Assembly: GCA_040226215.1 (NCBI GenBank)
Contig: JAVKFF010000234.1
Coordinates: forward strand, 1-45,577
DNA from: JAVKFF01 sp040226215
GTDB lineage: Bacteria; Pseudomonadota; Alphaproteobacteria; DSM-16000; Inquilinaceae
Reading direction: 5' to 3'
DNA: 45,577 nt
Shown here: positions 16,861 through 25,696 of the stretch, piece by piece
How the letters are laid out: each line of letters begins with the position of its first letter
How positions within the stretch are numbered: the stretch's first letter is position 1
Made by a program: the position numbers and the translations under genes
Notes under the pieces: generated by a model
What the model saw: the letters and a program-made list of their open reading frames with translations, nothing else
The model's database searches: none
Told to the model about the DNA's origin: nothing

Positions 16861-17775
16861 ATGCTGCTGCCAGATCTGACCACGCTTCGCCTGTTTCTCG
16901 CCGTCGCGCGTGAGGGGAGCATGCATCGCGCGGCGCAGTCCGAGAACATTGCGGTCTCGGCGATCAGCCGCCGGATCGGTGATTTCGAGAAACGCATCGG
17001 TCTGCAACTCCTGCACCGGCGCGCCCACGGCGTGGAGTTGACGCCGGCGGGCCGTGTCTTCGCCGATCATGGCGCGAAGATCCTGCTTCAGGCGAAGGAC
17101 CTGACGATCAATCTGGAGTCGTTCCGCGAGGGCGTGGCGGGCGATGTCCATCTGTCCGCGACACCAGCCGCCTTTGGCGGCGCGCTGGCGGACATCCTTC
17201 GGACCTTTGCCGACCGGCACCCGGAGGTGCAGCTCATTCTGGAAGAGCGGTTCAGCAACACGGCGATCGCCGCCGTGCGCGACGGCACCGCGGACCTGGC
17301 GATCACCGCCGACACGGTGGATACGGAGGATCTCGCGGTCGATCCGTTCGCGGCGGACCCGCTCTGGGTCGTCACGCCCAGGGGGCATCCGCTGCTTGCC
17401 GGAAGGCGGGAGGACGAGGCCGTCGCCTTCGCCGATGCCTGCCAGTACCCGATGATGACATTGCACGAAGGGGGGCCGGTCTATTCGCTGATCATGCGGG
17501 CGATCGAGGAGGCCGGCGGCAGGCAGCCGCTGCCCTTCAACCTGGTCCGCACCCGGACGTTGCGCCGGATGATCGAACGCGGGTTCGGTATCGGGTTCAT
17601 GCGCCTGAGCGCCGTGCGCGCCTATCTCGGCATCTACGAGATCGAAGGAGCCCCGCTACTCGACGACTGGGCGCAACAGCAGCTGATCATCGTGCACCGC
17701 GGCCCTGACCACCTGGCACCTGCCGCGACCCTGTTGCTCGAGATTCTGAAGGAACACATCGAAACCGCCGGATAG
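16861..17775 (+). CDS. LysR-type transcriptional regulator
   Basis: This 304-residue protein has the N-terminal winged helix-turn-helix of LysR regulators (about 5-65: TLRLFLAVAREGSMHRAAQ, AVSAISRRIGDFEKRIG, LLHRRAHGVELTPAGR). A periplasmic-binding-like effector domain runs from about 90 to 300 (GDVHLSATPAAFGGALADIL). It follows the hydroxyacid dehydrogenase by 55 nt in the same direction, so it is probably the last gene of, and regulator for, the catabolic block starting upstream. LysR genes are more often divergent from their target; here no divergent target exists, since the next genes converge on it. The inducer is unknown, plausibly the transported acid or a CoA-pathway intermediate. Confidence 0.9.
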   Translation: MLLPDLTTLRLFLAVAREGSMHRAAQSENIAVSAISRRIGDFEKRIGLQLLHRRAHGVELTPAGRVFADHGAKILLQAKDLTINLESFREGVAGDVHLSATPAAFGGALADILRTFADRHPEVQLILEERFSNTAIAAVRDGTADLAITADTVDTEDLAVDPFAADPLWVVTPRGHPLLAGRREDEAVAFADACQYPMMTLHEGGPVYSLIMRAIEEAGGRQPLPFNLVRTRTLRRMIERGFGIGFMRLSAVRAYLGIYEIEGAPLLDDWAQQQLIIVHRGPDHLAPAATLLLEILKEHIETAG

Positions 17776-17807
17776 TCGCGAAGATCAAATTGGTGTTGTG
17801 CCGTTTC

Positions 17808-19058
17808 TCACCTGAGGTCGATGATGGCACCGCTGCCGCCATTGAGCAGCCGCTTGAGGTGGAAGGTGAGAAGCGCGTCCGACGGAAACCGTCCGACCAT
17901 CGCGGCGAAGGCGGAGACGGCTGCCCCGTCGCCCGCCTCCATCAGCCGGAAGGCAAGGCGGTAGGCATCCAGCGCATCCTCCTCGCCCGGCCCGACAGGA
18001 AGAGGCTCGAAGGCGCGGACCGGCTCTGACCGACCGCGCAGCAGCAGATCGCCGATCGGCCGACCGTGAAAGCCGTCGACCGCCTCGACCACGGCCGCGC
18101 TTGCGCAGATCGACGTGCCCAGCACCTTGTTGGCGACCTCGAGCCTGGCGGCGGTGTTGATGGGATCGCCATAGGCAGTGTAGTCGAAGAAGCGTCCGCC
18201 GCCGAAATTCCCCACGAGCGCCGGGCCCGCATCGATGCCGATGCGCGTACGGCCCAAGGCGATGCCCCGCGCCGCCTGGTCGGCGCGAAACGCCTCCGCG
18301 AACCGGTCCAGATCGAGCGCGCAGGCGACTGCCCTACGCGCATAGTCTGGCTGGTCGCCGGGTGCGCCGAACAGCAGATGCAGCGAATCGCCGAGGATCT
18401 TCATCAGCGTACCTTCGTGCGCGAAAACGATATCGGCCATGCCGTTGAGGTAGTCGTTGAGGAGGGGGCCGAGGACACTTGGCGACTGGCTTTCGACCAG
18501 CGTCGTGAAGCCGGTGATGTCGGTGAACAGGCAGGCGACGTCGCGGTGCCGTGTGTCGAGGTCGAGTGCCCGGTCGCCCCTGACGAGCCGGTCGACGAGA
18601 TTGGGCGAGAAATAGCGCGAGAGGCTGGCGTAGGCGTGCTCCGCAGCGGCCAGGCGATGGCGCGTCGAACGCAGGCCCTCCACATGCCGGAGCGTCTTTT
18701 CGATGGTCGCCTGCAGGTCGATGAAGTCGATGGGCTTGGTCAGGAAGTCGAAGGCACCCCGGTTCATGGCGGTGCGGATGTTGGTCATGTCGCCATAGGC
18801 GGAGACGATGACGGTCGAGGGCCGCTCTTCGCGCTCCTGCAATTTCGCGAGCAGGGAGAGGCCGTCCATGCGCGGCATGTTGAGGTCGCTGATGACGATG
18901 TCCATGTCGGGCACCGCGGCCAGCATGCTCAGGGCCTCGACACCGTCCCGGGCGAAGTGACAGTCGATCTCGCCGGATTTCACCTGACGTCGGAAGCGCT
19001 GACGGACCAGCGACTCGATATCCGGCTCGTCATCGACGAACAGGATCCGGGCGCTCAC
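17808..19058 (-). CDS. Response regulator with class III adenylate cyclase output
   Basis: This 416-residue protein has a receiver domain (1-125) with acidic pair D9-D10, phospho-acceptor D58 (IVISDLNMP) and K108 (TKPID), a short linker helix, and a class III nucleotide cyclase domain (about 165-345). Metal-binding aspartates are D180 (CLFTDITGF) and D224 (KILGDSLHLLF). K220 and D292 (FDYTAYGD) are at the adenine-specifying positions, and N301/R305 (NTAARLE) at the transition-state positions, so cAMP production is predicted. A C-terminal tail of about 70 residues follows. GTG 19058 overlaps the upstream regulator stop as GTGA and has GGAGG upstream. The open frame extends further to 19514 but only through the neighbour's reading. 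It should convert the kinase signal at 19441 into cAMP. Confidence 0.9.
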   Translation of the reverse strand: MSARILFVDDEPDIESLVRQRFRRQVKSGEIDCHFARDGVEALSMLAAVPDMDIVISDLNMPRMDGLSLLAKLQEREERPSTVIVSAYGDMTNIRTAMNRGAFDFLTKPIDFIDLQATIEKTLRHVEGLRSTRHRLAAAEHAYASLSRYFSPNLVDRLVRGDRALDLDTRHRDVACLFTDITGFTTLVESQSPSVLGPLLNDYLNGMADIVFAHEGTLMKILGDSLHLLFGAPGDQPDYARRAVACALDLDRFAEAFRADQAARGIALGRTRIGIDAGPALVGNFGGGRFFDYTAYGDPINTAARLEVANKVLGTSICASAAVVEAVDGFHGRPIGDLLLRGRSEPVRAFEPLPVGPGEEDALDAYRLAFRLMEAGDGAAVSAFAAMVGRFPSDALLTFHLKRLLNGGSGAIIDLR

Positions 19059-19444
19059 CTGGCTGCCTCCAGCCGAGACCGGATTGCCTCCCTCAGCGAC
19101 GTGAAATCGATCGGCTTCATGAGGAGTGCGTGCGCACCGCCCGCCATCGCCAGCCGCTCGGTCTCGAGGTCGCCATAGGCCGAAATCATGATCACGGGAA
19201 TGTCCGGTCGGGCCGCCTTCAGCCGGGGCAGGAGGTCGAGCCCGCTCATGCCCGGCATGTTGATGTCGGACAGGACCAGGATCAGCGAGACGCCCATGGT
19301 ACCGGCCACGAGAAGAAGCGCCCGCTCGGCATCCGGCGCGAACGCCATGGTGAAGAGACCGGCGCGGAGCTCCCGCCGAAATTGCTGGCGGAACAGCGGC
19401 TCGATGTCGGGCTCGTCGTCGATGACAAGGATCAGCGGTGTCAT
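19055..19444 (-). CDS. Single-domain response regulator
   Basis: The 129-residue protein is a stand-alone receiver: acidic pair D9-D10 (LVIDDEPD), phospho-acceptor D60 (LVLSDINMPGMSG), the ISAYGD switch segment and K110 (LMKPID). There is no output domain, so it works by protein contact or as a phosphate relay or sink. Start and stop overlap the neighbours by four bases each (ATGA with the kinase, GTGA with the cyclase), so the three are one translationally coupled operon. It resembles the receiver domain of the downstream cyclase closely enough (same DDEPD, SDLNMP/SDINMP, SAYGD and KPIDF) to suggest a local duplication. Confidence 0.9.
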   Translation of the reverse strand: MTPLILVIDDEPDIEPLFRQQFRRELRAGLFTMAFAPDAERALLLVAGTMGVSLILVLSDINMPGMSGLDLLPRLKAARPDIPVIMISAYGDLETERLAMAGGAHALLMKPIDFTSLREAIRSRLEAAR

Positions 19445-22110
19445 GGCGGGTCCGCCACTGTCGCCGTGCCAGACGCGAGACGGGGCAGGACGATCGTGAA
19501 GTCGGTGAACGCACCGGCGACGCTGTCCACGGTCAGGTCGCCGCCATGCTGCTTGACGACGATGTCATAGCTGAGCGAGAGACCCAGTCCGGTACCTTCG
19601 CCGGCAGGTTTGGTGGTGAAGAAGGGATTGAAGATCTTGTCCCGCACGCCCTCGGGAATGCCGGTGCCGTTGTCCCGGACGCTCAGCAGCACCCGGTCGC
19701 CGAGATCGCGGGTGGTCACCGTCAGCTGCGGCTCGTAGCCCACGGGCTCCGCGAGGTGCCGCTTGCTGGTGGCGTAGAATGCGTTGGTGATCAGGTTCAA
19801 AAGGACGCGGGCGATCTCCTGGGGATGCAGATCGGCCTCGCCGGCCGCCGGATCGAGAGCTCGCTCGATCTTCACGTTGAACCCGGGCCGCTCGGCGCGG
19901 GCCCCGTGATAGGCCAGGTTCAGGCTCTCCTCCACCAGGGCGTTGATCTCGACGATCCGCCGCTCGCCGCTGCCCTGGCGCGAATGCAGCAGCATGTTCT
20001 TGACGATGGAATCGGCGCGCCGCGCGTGCTGCACCACCTTGTCGAGATTGTCCCGCAGCAGCCCGGTGATCTCGTCCACCTCCTCCCGCAGTGCCGGGTC
20101 GAGACCGGCGCCGCCAAGCAGTTCCGTGAGTTCATCCACCAGGTCGCTCGACAGCGCGCCGAAATTGCTGACGAAGTTGAGCGGGTTCTTGATCTCGTGG
20201 GCGATGCCGGCCGTGAGCTGGCCCAGCGATGCCAGCTTCTCGGTCTGCACGAGGCGGTCCTGGGCGGTGCGCAGTTCCTCCAGCGACGCCGCGAGATCAC
20301 GGGCCGACTGTTGCACGCTCTCGAACAGGCGCGAGTTCTCGATGGCGATCGCGGCCTGGTCGGCGAAGGTGGTCACGAGGCTGATCTGCTTCTCGGTGAA
20401 CGGCTTCACTTCGTTTCGCGTGAGCGTGAGGACGCCGATTGCCTTGCCTTCCCGCAGCATCGGCACGCCGAGAGCGGTGTGGAACGGATCGATGCGCAAC
20501 GCCTCGGCCAGCTTGTATTCGGGATCGGACTGGACGTCTGGTATGTGCACCGACCTGCCTTCAAGCAGCACGCGCCCGCTGATCGTATCCCGGTCCGGTG
20601 TCACGGGCAGGCGGCTCATATACGCCATGAAGTCCGCGGCAAAGCCGTAGTATTCGGCGCGGTACAGCACGCCGTCGATCTGCCGGGTGATGGTTCCCTT
20701 GTCGGCCTCGCACAGGTGCACCGCCGACTCCACCAGGGTCTGCAGCACGGTCTTCAGGTCGAACGCGGACCGGCTGATCAGCTTGAGCACGTCGGCCGTC
20801 GCGGTCTGCTGCCGCAGCGACTCCGCCAGATCGTCGGTACGCGCCTGCAGTTCCGTCAGCAGCCGGGCGTTTTCGATAGCGATCACCGCCTGCTCGGCGA
20901 AGCTCTTCAGGGTCGAGATCTGGGCATCTGTGAAGGGCTCGGCCTCCTGGCGGAAGATGGTGATCACGCCGATGGGTTCGCCGCCTTTCAACAAGGGGAC
21001 GCCGAGGACCGTGCGCAGGCCGCCGAGCTCGATCGGCATCCGGCGCTCCTCGGCGTGCTCCTCGCCTAGCGCGGTCAAGTCCTCGATATGGGCGACATCG
21101 CGGGTGATGACGGCGCGGCCTGTCGCCGTGCCCCAGCCGAACGTCAACGGTCCGGCGGTCAGGTAGTCGGCGAAGGCCGGCGGCACATCGTACATGCTTT
21201 CGGTGTGGAACATGCCGTCGCGATAGCGGAACAGGATGCCGAACCGGGCGGCACAGATCCTGACCGCGTTCTCGAGCAGGGCGTGAAAGGATGTCTCCAG
21301 GTCGCCGCCCGAGCGGTTGATCACGGCGAGGACCTGGCTCGTCGCCGTCTGCCGGGCGAGCGCCTCGCTCAACGCATCGGTGCGCGAGCGCACCTCGCCC
21401 ATCAGCCGGGCGTTCTCGATAGCGATGACCGCCTGGTCCGCGAACCCCGTCAGAAGATCGATCTGCTGCTGCGCGAACGGCTCGACCCGCCGTCGACCCA
21501 GGAAGAACACTCCGAGCACCATGCCGTCGCGCAGCAGGGGGACGGCGAGGCAGGTGCGGAACGCGCCCGCCTTCTGGACGTCGAGATAGGAGTATTCGGG
21601 GTCGGTGAGGACGTCGACGATCTGCACCGCCGACTTCTCCAGCAGGGCCCGCCCGACCGTGCTCCCACGTCCCGGCCGCAGCGGATTGGTGAAATTCAGT
21701 TCGACCCAGTCCAGGGGGAACCGGTAATTGGTGACGTGGTAATAGGCGCCGTCCCGTTCCTTGGCGATGCTGGCGAGGTCGGCGCCGCAAAGGTCGGCCG
21801 CGGTCTCCGTCAGGCGCTGCAGGACCGGCTTGAGGTCGAAGGACGACCGGCTGATCGTCTGCAGCACCTCGGCGAAGGCAAGGCGTTGCCGGGTTTCCTC
21901 CGCCAGGGCACGGCGCAAGGCCGCAATCTCCGTCGATGCGCTCTCGGTGGGTGGACCATCCTGGTCGGCTGCGGCCGGCGATACAGCCCCACCAGCGCCA
22001 TCGCCCTGCGCGACGCGCTCGCCAGTGGTGGTCTTGCGGTTCTGTCTCCCCTGACGCCGCGTCATGCTGATGGACCGATCGAACGACCCGGATGGCGAAT
22101 TAGCTGCCAC
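19441..22110 (-). CDS. Cytoplasmic histidine kinase with three GAF domains
   Basis: This 889-residue kinase has no membrane segment. After a disordered N-terminus (1-60) and a coil come three GAF domains at about 83-235, 258-415 and 440-595, each ending in a repeat of the form FADQAVIAIENARL. Next are a coiled linker, a HisKA domain with H638 (LTAGIAHEIKNPLNF) and a HATPase domain with LLNLITNAF, VRDNGTGIPEGV and TTKPAGEGTGLGLSLSYDIV. This is the NtrB-like soluble kinase architecture. It should phosphorylate one or both receivers encoded downstream. GAF ligands (cyclic nucleotide, haem, small molecule) cannot be told. The start may be GTG 22110 or ATG 22065 (MTRRQGRQ); both leave the domains intact. 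Confidence 0.92.
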   Translation of the reverse strand: MAANSPSGSFDRSISMTRRQGRQNRKTTTGERVAQGDGAGGAVSPAAADQDGPPTESASTEIAALRRALAEETRQRLAFAEVLQTISRSSFDLKPVLQRLTETAADLCGADLASIAKERDGAYYHVTNYRFPLDWVELNFTNPLRPGRGSTVGRALLEKSAVQIVDVLTDPEYSYLDVQKAGAFRTCLAVPLLRDGMVLGVFFLGRRRVEPFAQQQIDLLTGFADQAVIAIENARLMGEVRSRTDALSEALARQTATSQVLAVINRSGGDLETSFHALLENAVRICAARFGILFRYRDGMFHTESMYDVPPAFADYLTAGPLTFGWGTATGRAVITRDVAHIEDLTALGEEHAEERRMPIELGGLRTVLGVPLLKGGEPIGVITIFRQEAEPFTDAQISTLKSFAEQAVIAIENARLLTELQARTDDLAESLRQQTATADVLKLISRSAFDLKTVLQTLVESAVHLCEADKGTITRQIDGVLYRAEYYGFAADFMAYMSRLPVTPDRDTISGRVLLEGRSVHIPDVQSDPEYKLAEALRIDPFHTALGVPMLREGKAIGVLTLTRNEVKPFTEKQISLVTTFADQAAIAIENSRLFESVQQSARDLAASLEELRTAQDRLVQTEKLASLGQLTAGIAHEIKNPLNFVSNFGALSSDLVDELTELLGGAGLDPALREEVDEITGLLRDNLDKVVQHARRADSIVKNMLLHSRQGSGERRIVEINALVEESLNLAYHGARAERPGFNVKIERALDPAAGEADLHPQEIARVLLNLITNAFYATSKRHLAEPVGYEPQLTVTTRDLGDRVLLSVRDNGTGIPEGVRDKIFNPFFTTKPAGEGTGLGLSLSYDIVVKQHGGDLTVDSVAGAFTDFTIVLPRLASGTATVADPP

Positions 22111-22428
22111 CCCATGATCCTTGTCAATCGACGGCGCTGTGGCATGACCTGCGGTCGTAAGCGAGAAAGATGGACAGTGGTCGGATCGGCCTGAATCCGT
22201 GGTCTATCGGCAGGCCGGCATCGCCGCCACCGGGCCTAGCTCCAAACGTGCGGCGTTCTACGTAGCCAAACTGGTGCAGTTCCGGTAATTGCCGGCGCTT
22301 TCGCCGTGAAGACGGTCGCGGTGGGGTGGTCAATCCGCAATCGCCCGATCCTCGGTCCAATCGAAGCCTGTCGACCACGTCGCAGCCGAACGACGACTGC
22401 CGCCCTGACGCTGAACCTGACCGATCGC
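22111..22428. other. 318-nt spacer without recognisable gene
   Basis: It lies between the DUF433-like gene's stop and the kinase start. I see no coding frame with family resemblance and no clear promoter. It must contain the promoter of the kinase operon unless that operon is transcribed from further upstream. Confidence 0.4.
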
Positions 22429-23157
22429 TCAACGTCGCCCTCGGAACGCCGACACCCCTTGGCGCGGGCGAGACCGGGCCCAGATCGCGGCGGCGACGAC
22501 CATGGCCTCCTCGAGATCATCGTGGTCGCTACAGATCTCCTCGACGCTGTCCCCCTGTTCCATTCTGCGCAGAACATCGAACGCGCGTAGCTGCGCCCGG
22601 CCTGCGAGCATGGTGCCGAAGGGGAGGGTAGTCCTGCCGGACCGCAGGGAAGCGGTGGCCTCCAGATAGTCCCTGACAAGCAGGCTGAAGAACGTCATCT
22701 GGTCGTCCCACCGGAAGGCCACGTGAGGCGAGAACGCGAACTCGAGATGTCGGTGCGACCAGTCGCCGAACACGCTTTCATGGCGGGCCTCGATCCATCG
22801 CGCCAGCAGGCGCAGCGCACCCAGGGTCGGCCGCAGGCCCGCCCTGTCGAGTTCCACCAGCGCCAGACACAGCAACGGAGTCGCCTCGGGGACGCGTCGC
22901 TCCCTGCGCCCCCTGAGCCAGATCGTCCGCCTCCTGACGAGCTGCTGCCCGATGGAGCGGTCCAGCAACCCCAGGGTCCTTGGTTGCTGACGCAGGATGA
23001 CGAGTGTCATTGCGGCAACCTGCGACAGCGCGCTGCCCTTGGCTTCGGAAAGCCACAAGACGCCAAGGTCCGCAAGCAGCGAGGCCTCCCGCTTGTTCAG
23101 CGGGAACGATCGCCGTTGATGCGCGGCATCCGTGGAGTCGCGACGGGCCCGCCCCAT
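22429..23157 (-). CDS. Hypothetical protein with DUF433-like C-terminus
   Basis: This 242-residue protein is not recognised as a whole. Residues from about 182 resemble the DUF433 small helical domain: MLAGRAQLRAFDVLRRMEQG, then DSVEEICSDHDDLEEAM and VVAAAIWA, matching the 'R..v.dvl..l..G.s.eei...y..L' pattern. DUF433 domains are often antitoxin-like DNA- or protein-binding modules. The first 180 residues form an Arg-rich helical region without a clear match (SLLADLGVLWLSEAKGSAL). No partner toxin is evident beside it. The start at 23157 is the outermost ATG; others are possible. Function unknown. Confidence 0.6.
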   Translation of the reverse strand: MGRARRDSTDAAHQRRSFPLNKREASLLADLGVLWLSEAKGSALSQVAAMTLVILRQQPRTLGLLDRSIGQQLVRRRTIWLRGRRERRVPEATPLLCLALVELDRAGLRPTLGALRLLARWIEARHESVFGDWSHRHLEFAFSPHVAFRWDDQMTFFSLLVRDYLEATASLRSGRTTLPFGTMLAGRAQLRAFDVLRRMEQGDSVEEICSDHDDLEEAMVVAAAIWARSRPRQGVSAFRGRR

Positions 23158-23166
23158 CGGACGGCC

Positions 23167-23520
23167 TCAGTTGTCGTTGTCGCAGGGCGAGTGCTGTGCG
23201 GATCCCCAGTGGGCGCATTCCGATAGCTGATGCGCCGCCTCGCCGAGGTCCGAGCACCGCACGACCATTCCGTTCGCCAGAGCCACAAACTGGTCGTCGG
23301 ACGGCGACAGATCGCGGTAGGTCGGGCCGGTCATGGTGTCGAGATATCGGCGGCAAGGCTCGACGCCCCGTGCGACCTCGAACGGCAATGCCGCGCAATC
23401 GATGATGACGTTTCCCACGCGGACTTCGGCGTGCCCGGCATCTGCGCCCGGTGGAAAGCCCAATACTGCGATGAGCGTCAGACACCCGAGCGCGCATCTC
23501 GGCGCCGCGCCGTCTGGCAT
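23167..23520 (-). CDS. Small secreted hypothetical protein
   Basis: This 117-residue protein has a signal peptide (MPDGAAPRCALGCLTLIAVL then GFPPGADA) and a mature part with four to five cysteines, including one in VIIDCAALPF, one in VEPCRRYLD, one in VVRCSDL and two near the acidic C-terminus. It is probably periplasmic and disulfide-bonded. ATG 23520 has GGGAGG nine bases upstream; the frame continues further upstream without support. It ends 9 nt before the start of the DUF433-like gene and may be co-transcribed with it. I recognise no family. Confidence 0.6.
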   Translation of the reverse strand: MPDGAAPRCALGCLTLIAVLGFPPGADAGHAEVRVGNVIIDCAALPFEVARGVEPCRRYLDTMTGPTYRDLSPSDDQFVALANGMVVRCSDLGEAAHQLSECAHWGSAQHSPCDNDN

Positions 23521-23923
23521 ACCCCAGCCTCCCCGACCATTGGTTTGAAAGTGGCGAAGGGGGACGAGACCGAATGCCAATGTATTCCGTTCCGGAATTC
23601 GATCGGCAACGATCTCCGCGTCCCATTCCGGTTGAGACGATGGGCGTTGCCCTGGCCGGGCGGCGGGCTCGACCGACGGTGCGACCAAGGGAGCACCCGC
23701 CAACCTATTCAAATCACGGACGTTTCAGGCGGGGTCGGCGCAATCATCCGTGCATCCTGAATGTCATTCCCGGTGCAGCGTCCCGCATTGCATAGGGCTG
23801 ACAGTCCCCATCTGGGGACCAAATACCGCTGCCTATGGGTCGGAAGACAGGGGTCGCGAACCGCTGGTCCATGATGCCGGGGTCAACCGATCCGAACTCC
23901 GGCGGACTGTGATAGAATCAGGC
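23521..23923. other. 403-nt divergent promoter region
   Basis: It separates the small secreted protein (minus) and the LuxR-type regulator (plus). No gene is recognisable. It contains a 16-bp palindrome listed separately. The regulator's frame is open upstream to 23750 but that part shows no homology. Confidence 0.4.
23804..23819. promoter_or_regulatory. 16-bp palindrome, candidate operator
   Basis: GTCCCCA and TGGGGAC are perfect inverted arms around TC, about 105 bp upstream of the LuxR-type start at 23924. LuxR-family regulators bind such dyads, so autoregulation is a reasonable guess, with no direct evidence. Confidence 0.45.
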
Positions 23924-25579
23924 ATGGCATCGACACCGGCGCTATACGCGGGCAGGAAGGCCTTCGCCCGGCAGAGATGGCGGGAAGCCTATGACCAGTT
24001 GGGTGCGGCGGATCGCCAGGCGCCCCTCGACCCACCGGATTTGATTCTGTTCGCCACGTCCGCATACCTCGTCGGCGAGGACGACCAGGCGATCGCCATC
24101 TGGACGCGCTCGCACCACTACCTGATCGACCAGGGAGACGTCGCGCAGGCGGCGCGCTGGGGGTGCTGGATCAGCCTGCTCCTACTGCTCGCAGGGGAGC
24201 CCGCCCGCAGCACAGGCTGGCTCGCCCGCTCGCAGCGCTTGGTGGCGGGGCGCGAAGAGCCGTGTGTCGCTGAGGGATTCGGCTCCATGGTGACCGGCCT
24301 GATGACGATGGGAAAGGGCGACACGGAGGGCGCCGGCAGGCATTTCGCGAAGGCACTCGACCTGGCGGAGCGGTTCGGTGACCAGGACCTGCTGGCTCTC
24401 GCCCTGCTAGGCCATGGCCAGAACATGATCCAGTCGGACGAGAATGCCGACGGCGTCGCAATGCTCGATGAAGCGATGGTGGTGGTGACCTCCACAGGTG
24501 ACGTGTCGCCGGTGCTGGTCGGGATAGTCTATTGCGCCGTCGTCCTGACCTGTCAGCGCATCTTCGATCTCAGCCGGGCACGTGAATGGACCATGCAACT
24601 CGACGCATGGTGCGCGTCCCAGCGCGATCTGGTGCCATTCCGAGGCCAGTGTCTCGTCCACCGCTCCGAAGTCCTCCAACTGCAGGGCGATTGGCAGGGA
24701 GCGCTCGAGGAAGTGCAGAGCGCTCGAGAGCACCTGTCGGGAAAATCCGATGCCGTGTTGGGACGCGCCTGCTATCAGCAGGGTGAGCTCCACCGTTTGC
24801 GAGGTGAATTCGGGCAAGCCGAAGAGCTGTACACAATGGCTGGTCTTCACGGATGCGAGCCGCAGCCGGGAATGATGCTGCTTCGGCTGGCTGAGGGCCG
24901 GCACGCTCTGGCACTCGCATTCGTCCGGAGTGGAGCTGGCCCCACCGGCGTTTCGCGATCACCGAGGCGAGGGTTGGCGCGGGCCAGGTTGCTGGGCCCT
25001 CATGTCCAGATACATCTCGCGACCGGCCAGCTGGGCGCGGCACGGGCGGCCGCTGACGAACTGGCGTGGATTGCCACAACACTCGAGGCACCATTCCTTC
25101 TGGCAACGTCCAGAGAGGCTACCGGTGCCGTGCTGCACGCGGAAGGCAGGTTGCGGGCGGCCCTCGATCACTTGCGCGAGGCGTGGGAGATCTGGCAGCG
25201 ACTTGAAGCGCCGTACGAGGCCGCACGGGCGCGGGCCCTCATCGGCCGGGTCTGTGCCCGACTCGGCGACCAGGAGACGGCGCGCACGCACTTCGACGCC
25301 GCGCGTACGGTTTTCGGGCGCCTGGGCGCAGCGCCCGACCTGGCTGGCCTCGAGCGGCTGGCGGAAACGCGGGAGGGCGGTCCGGTCGAATCTCTGAGCG
25401 ATCGCGAACGCGAGGTTCTCGCCCTCCTCGCGACGGGCGGCACCAACCGTCAGATCGCAGCCTCGCTGGACATCAGCGAGCACACCGTGGCGCGGCATGT
25501 CAGCAATATCTTTGACAAGCTTGCTGTCACGTCCCGAACAGCGGCCGGCGCCATCGCCCACAGGCACAAGCTCGTCTGA
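23924..25579 (+). CDS. TPR-containing LuxR-family transcriptional regulator
   Basis: This 551-residue protein opens with an alpha-helical TPR-like array (about 1-470; repeats such as GDTEGAGRHFAKALDLAERFG, GDWQGALEEVQSAREHL and GRLRAALDHLREAWEIWQRL). It ends in a LuxR-type helix-turn-helix (about 485-551: LSDREREVLALLATGGTNRQ, ISEHTVARHVSNIFDKL). There is no ATPase domain before the TPRs, unlike MalT-type proteins. ATG 23924 (MASTPALYAG) is chosen as the family-like start. A segment around 24905-24990 (VRSGAGPTGVSRSPRRG) is less helical than expected, but the frame is unbroken. It is followed by a methyltransferase, a common pairing for this regulator type. The signal is unknown. Confidence 0.88.
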   Translation: MASTPALYAGRKAFARQRWREAYDQLGAADRQAPLDPPDLILFATSAYLVGEDDQAIAIWTRSHHYLIDQGDVAQAARWGCWISLLLLLAGEPARSTGWLARSQRLVAGREEPCVAEGFGSMVTGLMTMGKGDTEGAGRHFAKALDLAERFGDQDLLALALLGHGQNMIQSDENADGVAMLDEAMVVVTSTGDVSPVLVGIVYCAVVLTCQRIFDLSRAREWTMQLDAWCASQRDLVPFRGQCLVHRSEVLQLQGDWQGALEEVQSAREHLSGKSDAVLGRACYQQGELHRLRGEFGQAEELYTMAGLHGCEPQPGMMLLRLAEGRHALALAFVRSGAGPTGVSRSPRRGLARARLLGPHVQIHLATGQLGAARAAADELAWIATTLEAPFLLATSREATGAVLHAEGRLRAALDHLREAWEIWQRLEAPYEAARARALIGRVCARLGDQETARTHFDAARTVFGRLGAAPDLAGLERLAETREGGPVESLSDREREVLALLATGGTNRQIAASLDISEHTVARHVSNIFDKLAVTSRTAAGAIAHRHKLV

Positions 25580-25696
25580 AGGGTGTCGCATGGTTGATTC
25601 TGACCATGGGCGGACGCCAAGGCATGGCGAATTCGGGCGATGCGGCATGTCCCGTCGCGTTCGATGATGCCGGGCATTTGCACACGGGAGGACATG

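Noticed and set aside
19059..19514. Open minus-strand frame extending the receiver-cyclase protein upstream by 150 residues
   Set aside because: It is the out-of-frame reading of the single-domain regulator and kinase end; the GTG at 19058 with GGAGG upstream gives a normal receiver N-terminus.
24900..25000. Frameshift in the TPR-LuxR regulator
   Set aside because: The local sequence looks atypical, but the frame is continuous and the helices resume in the same frame; no second frame restores a clearly better match.
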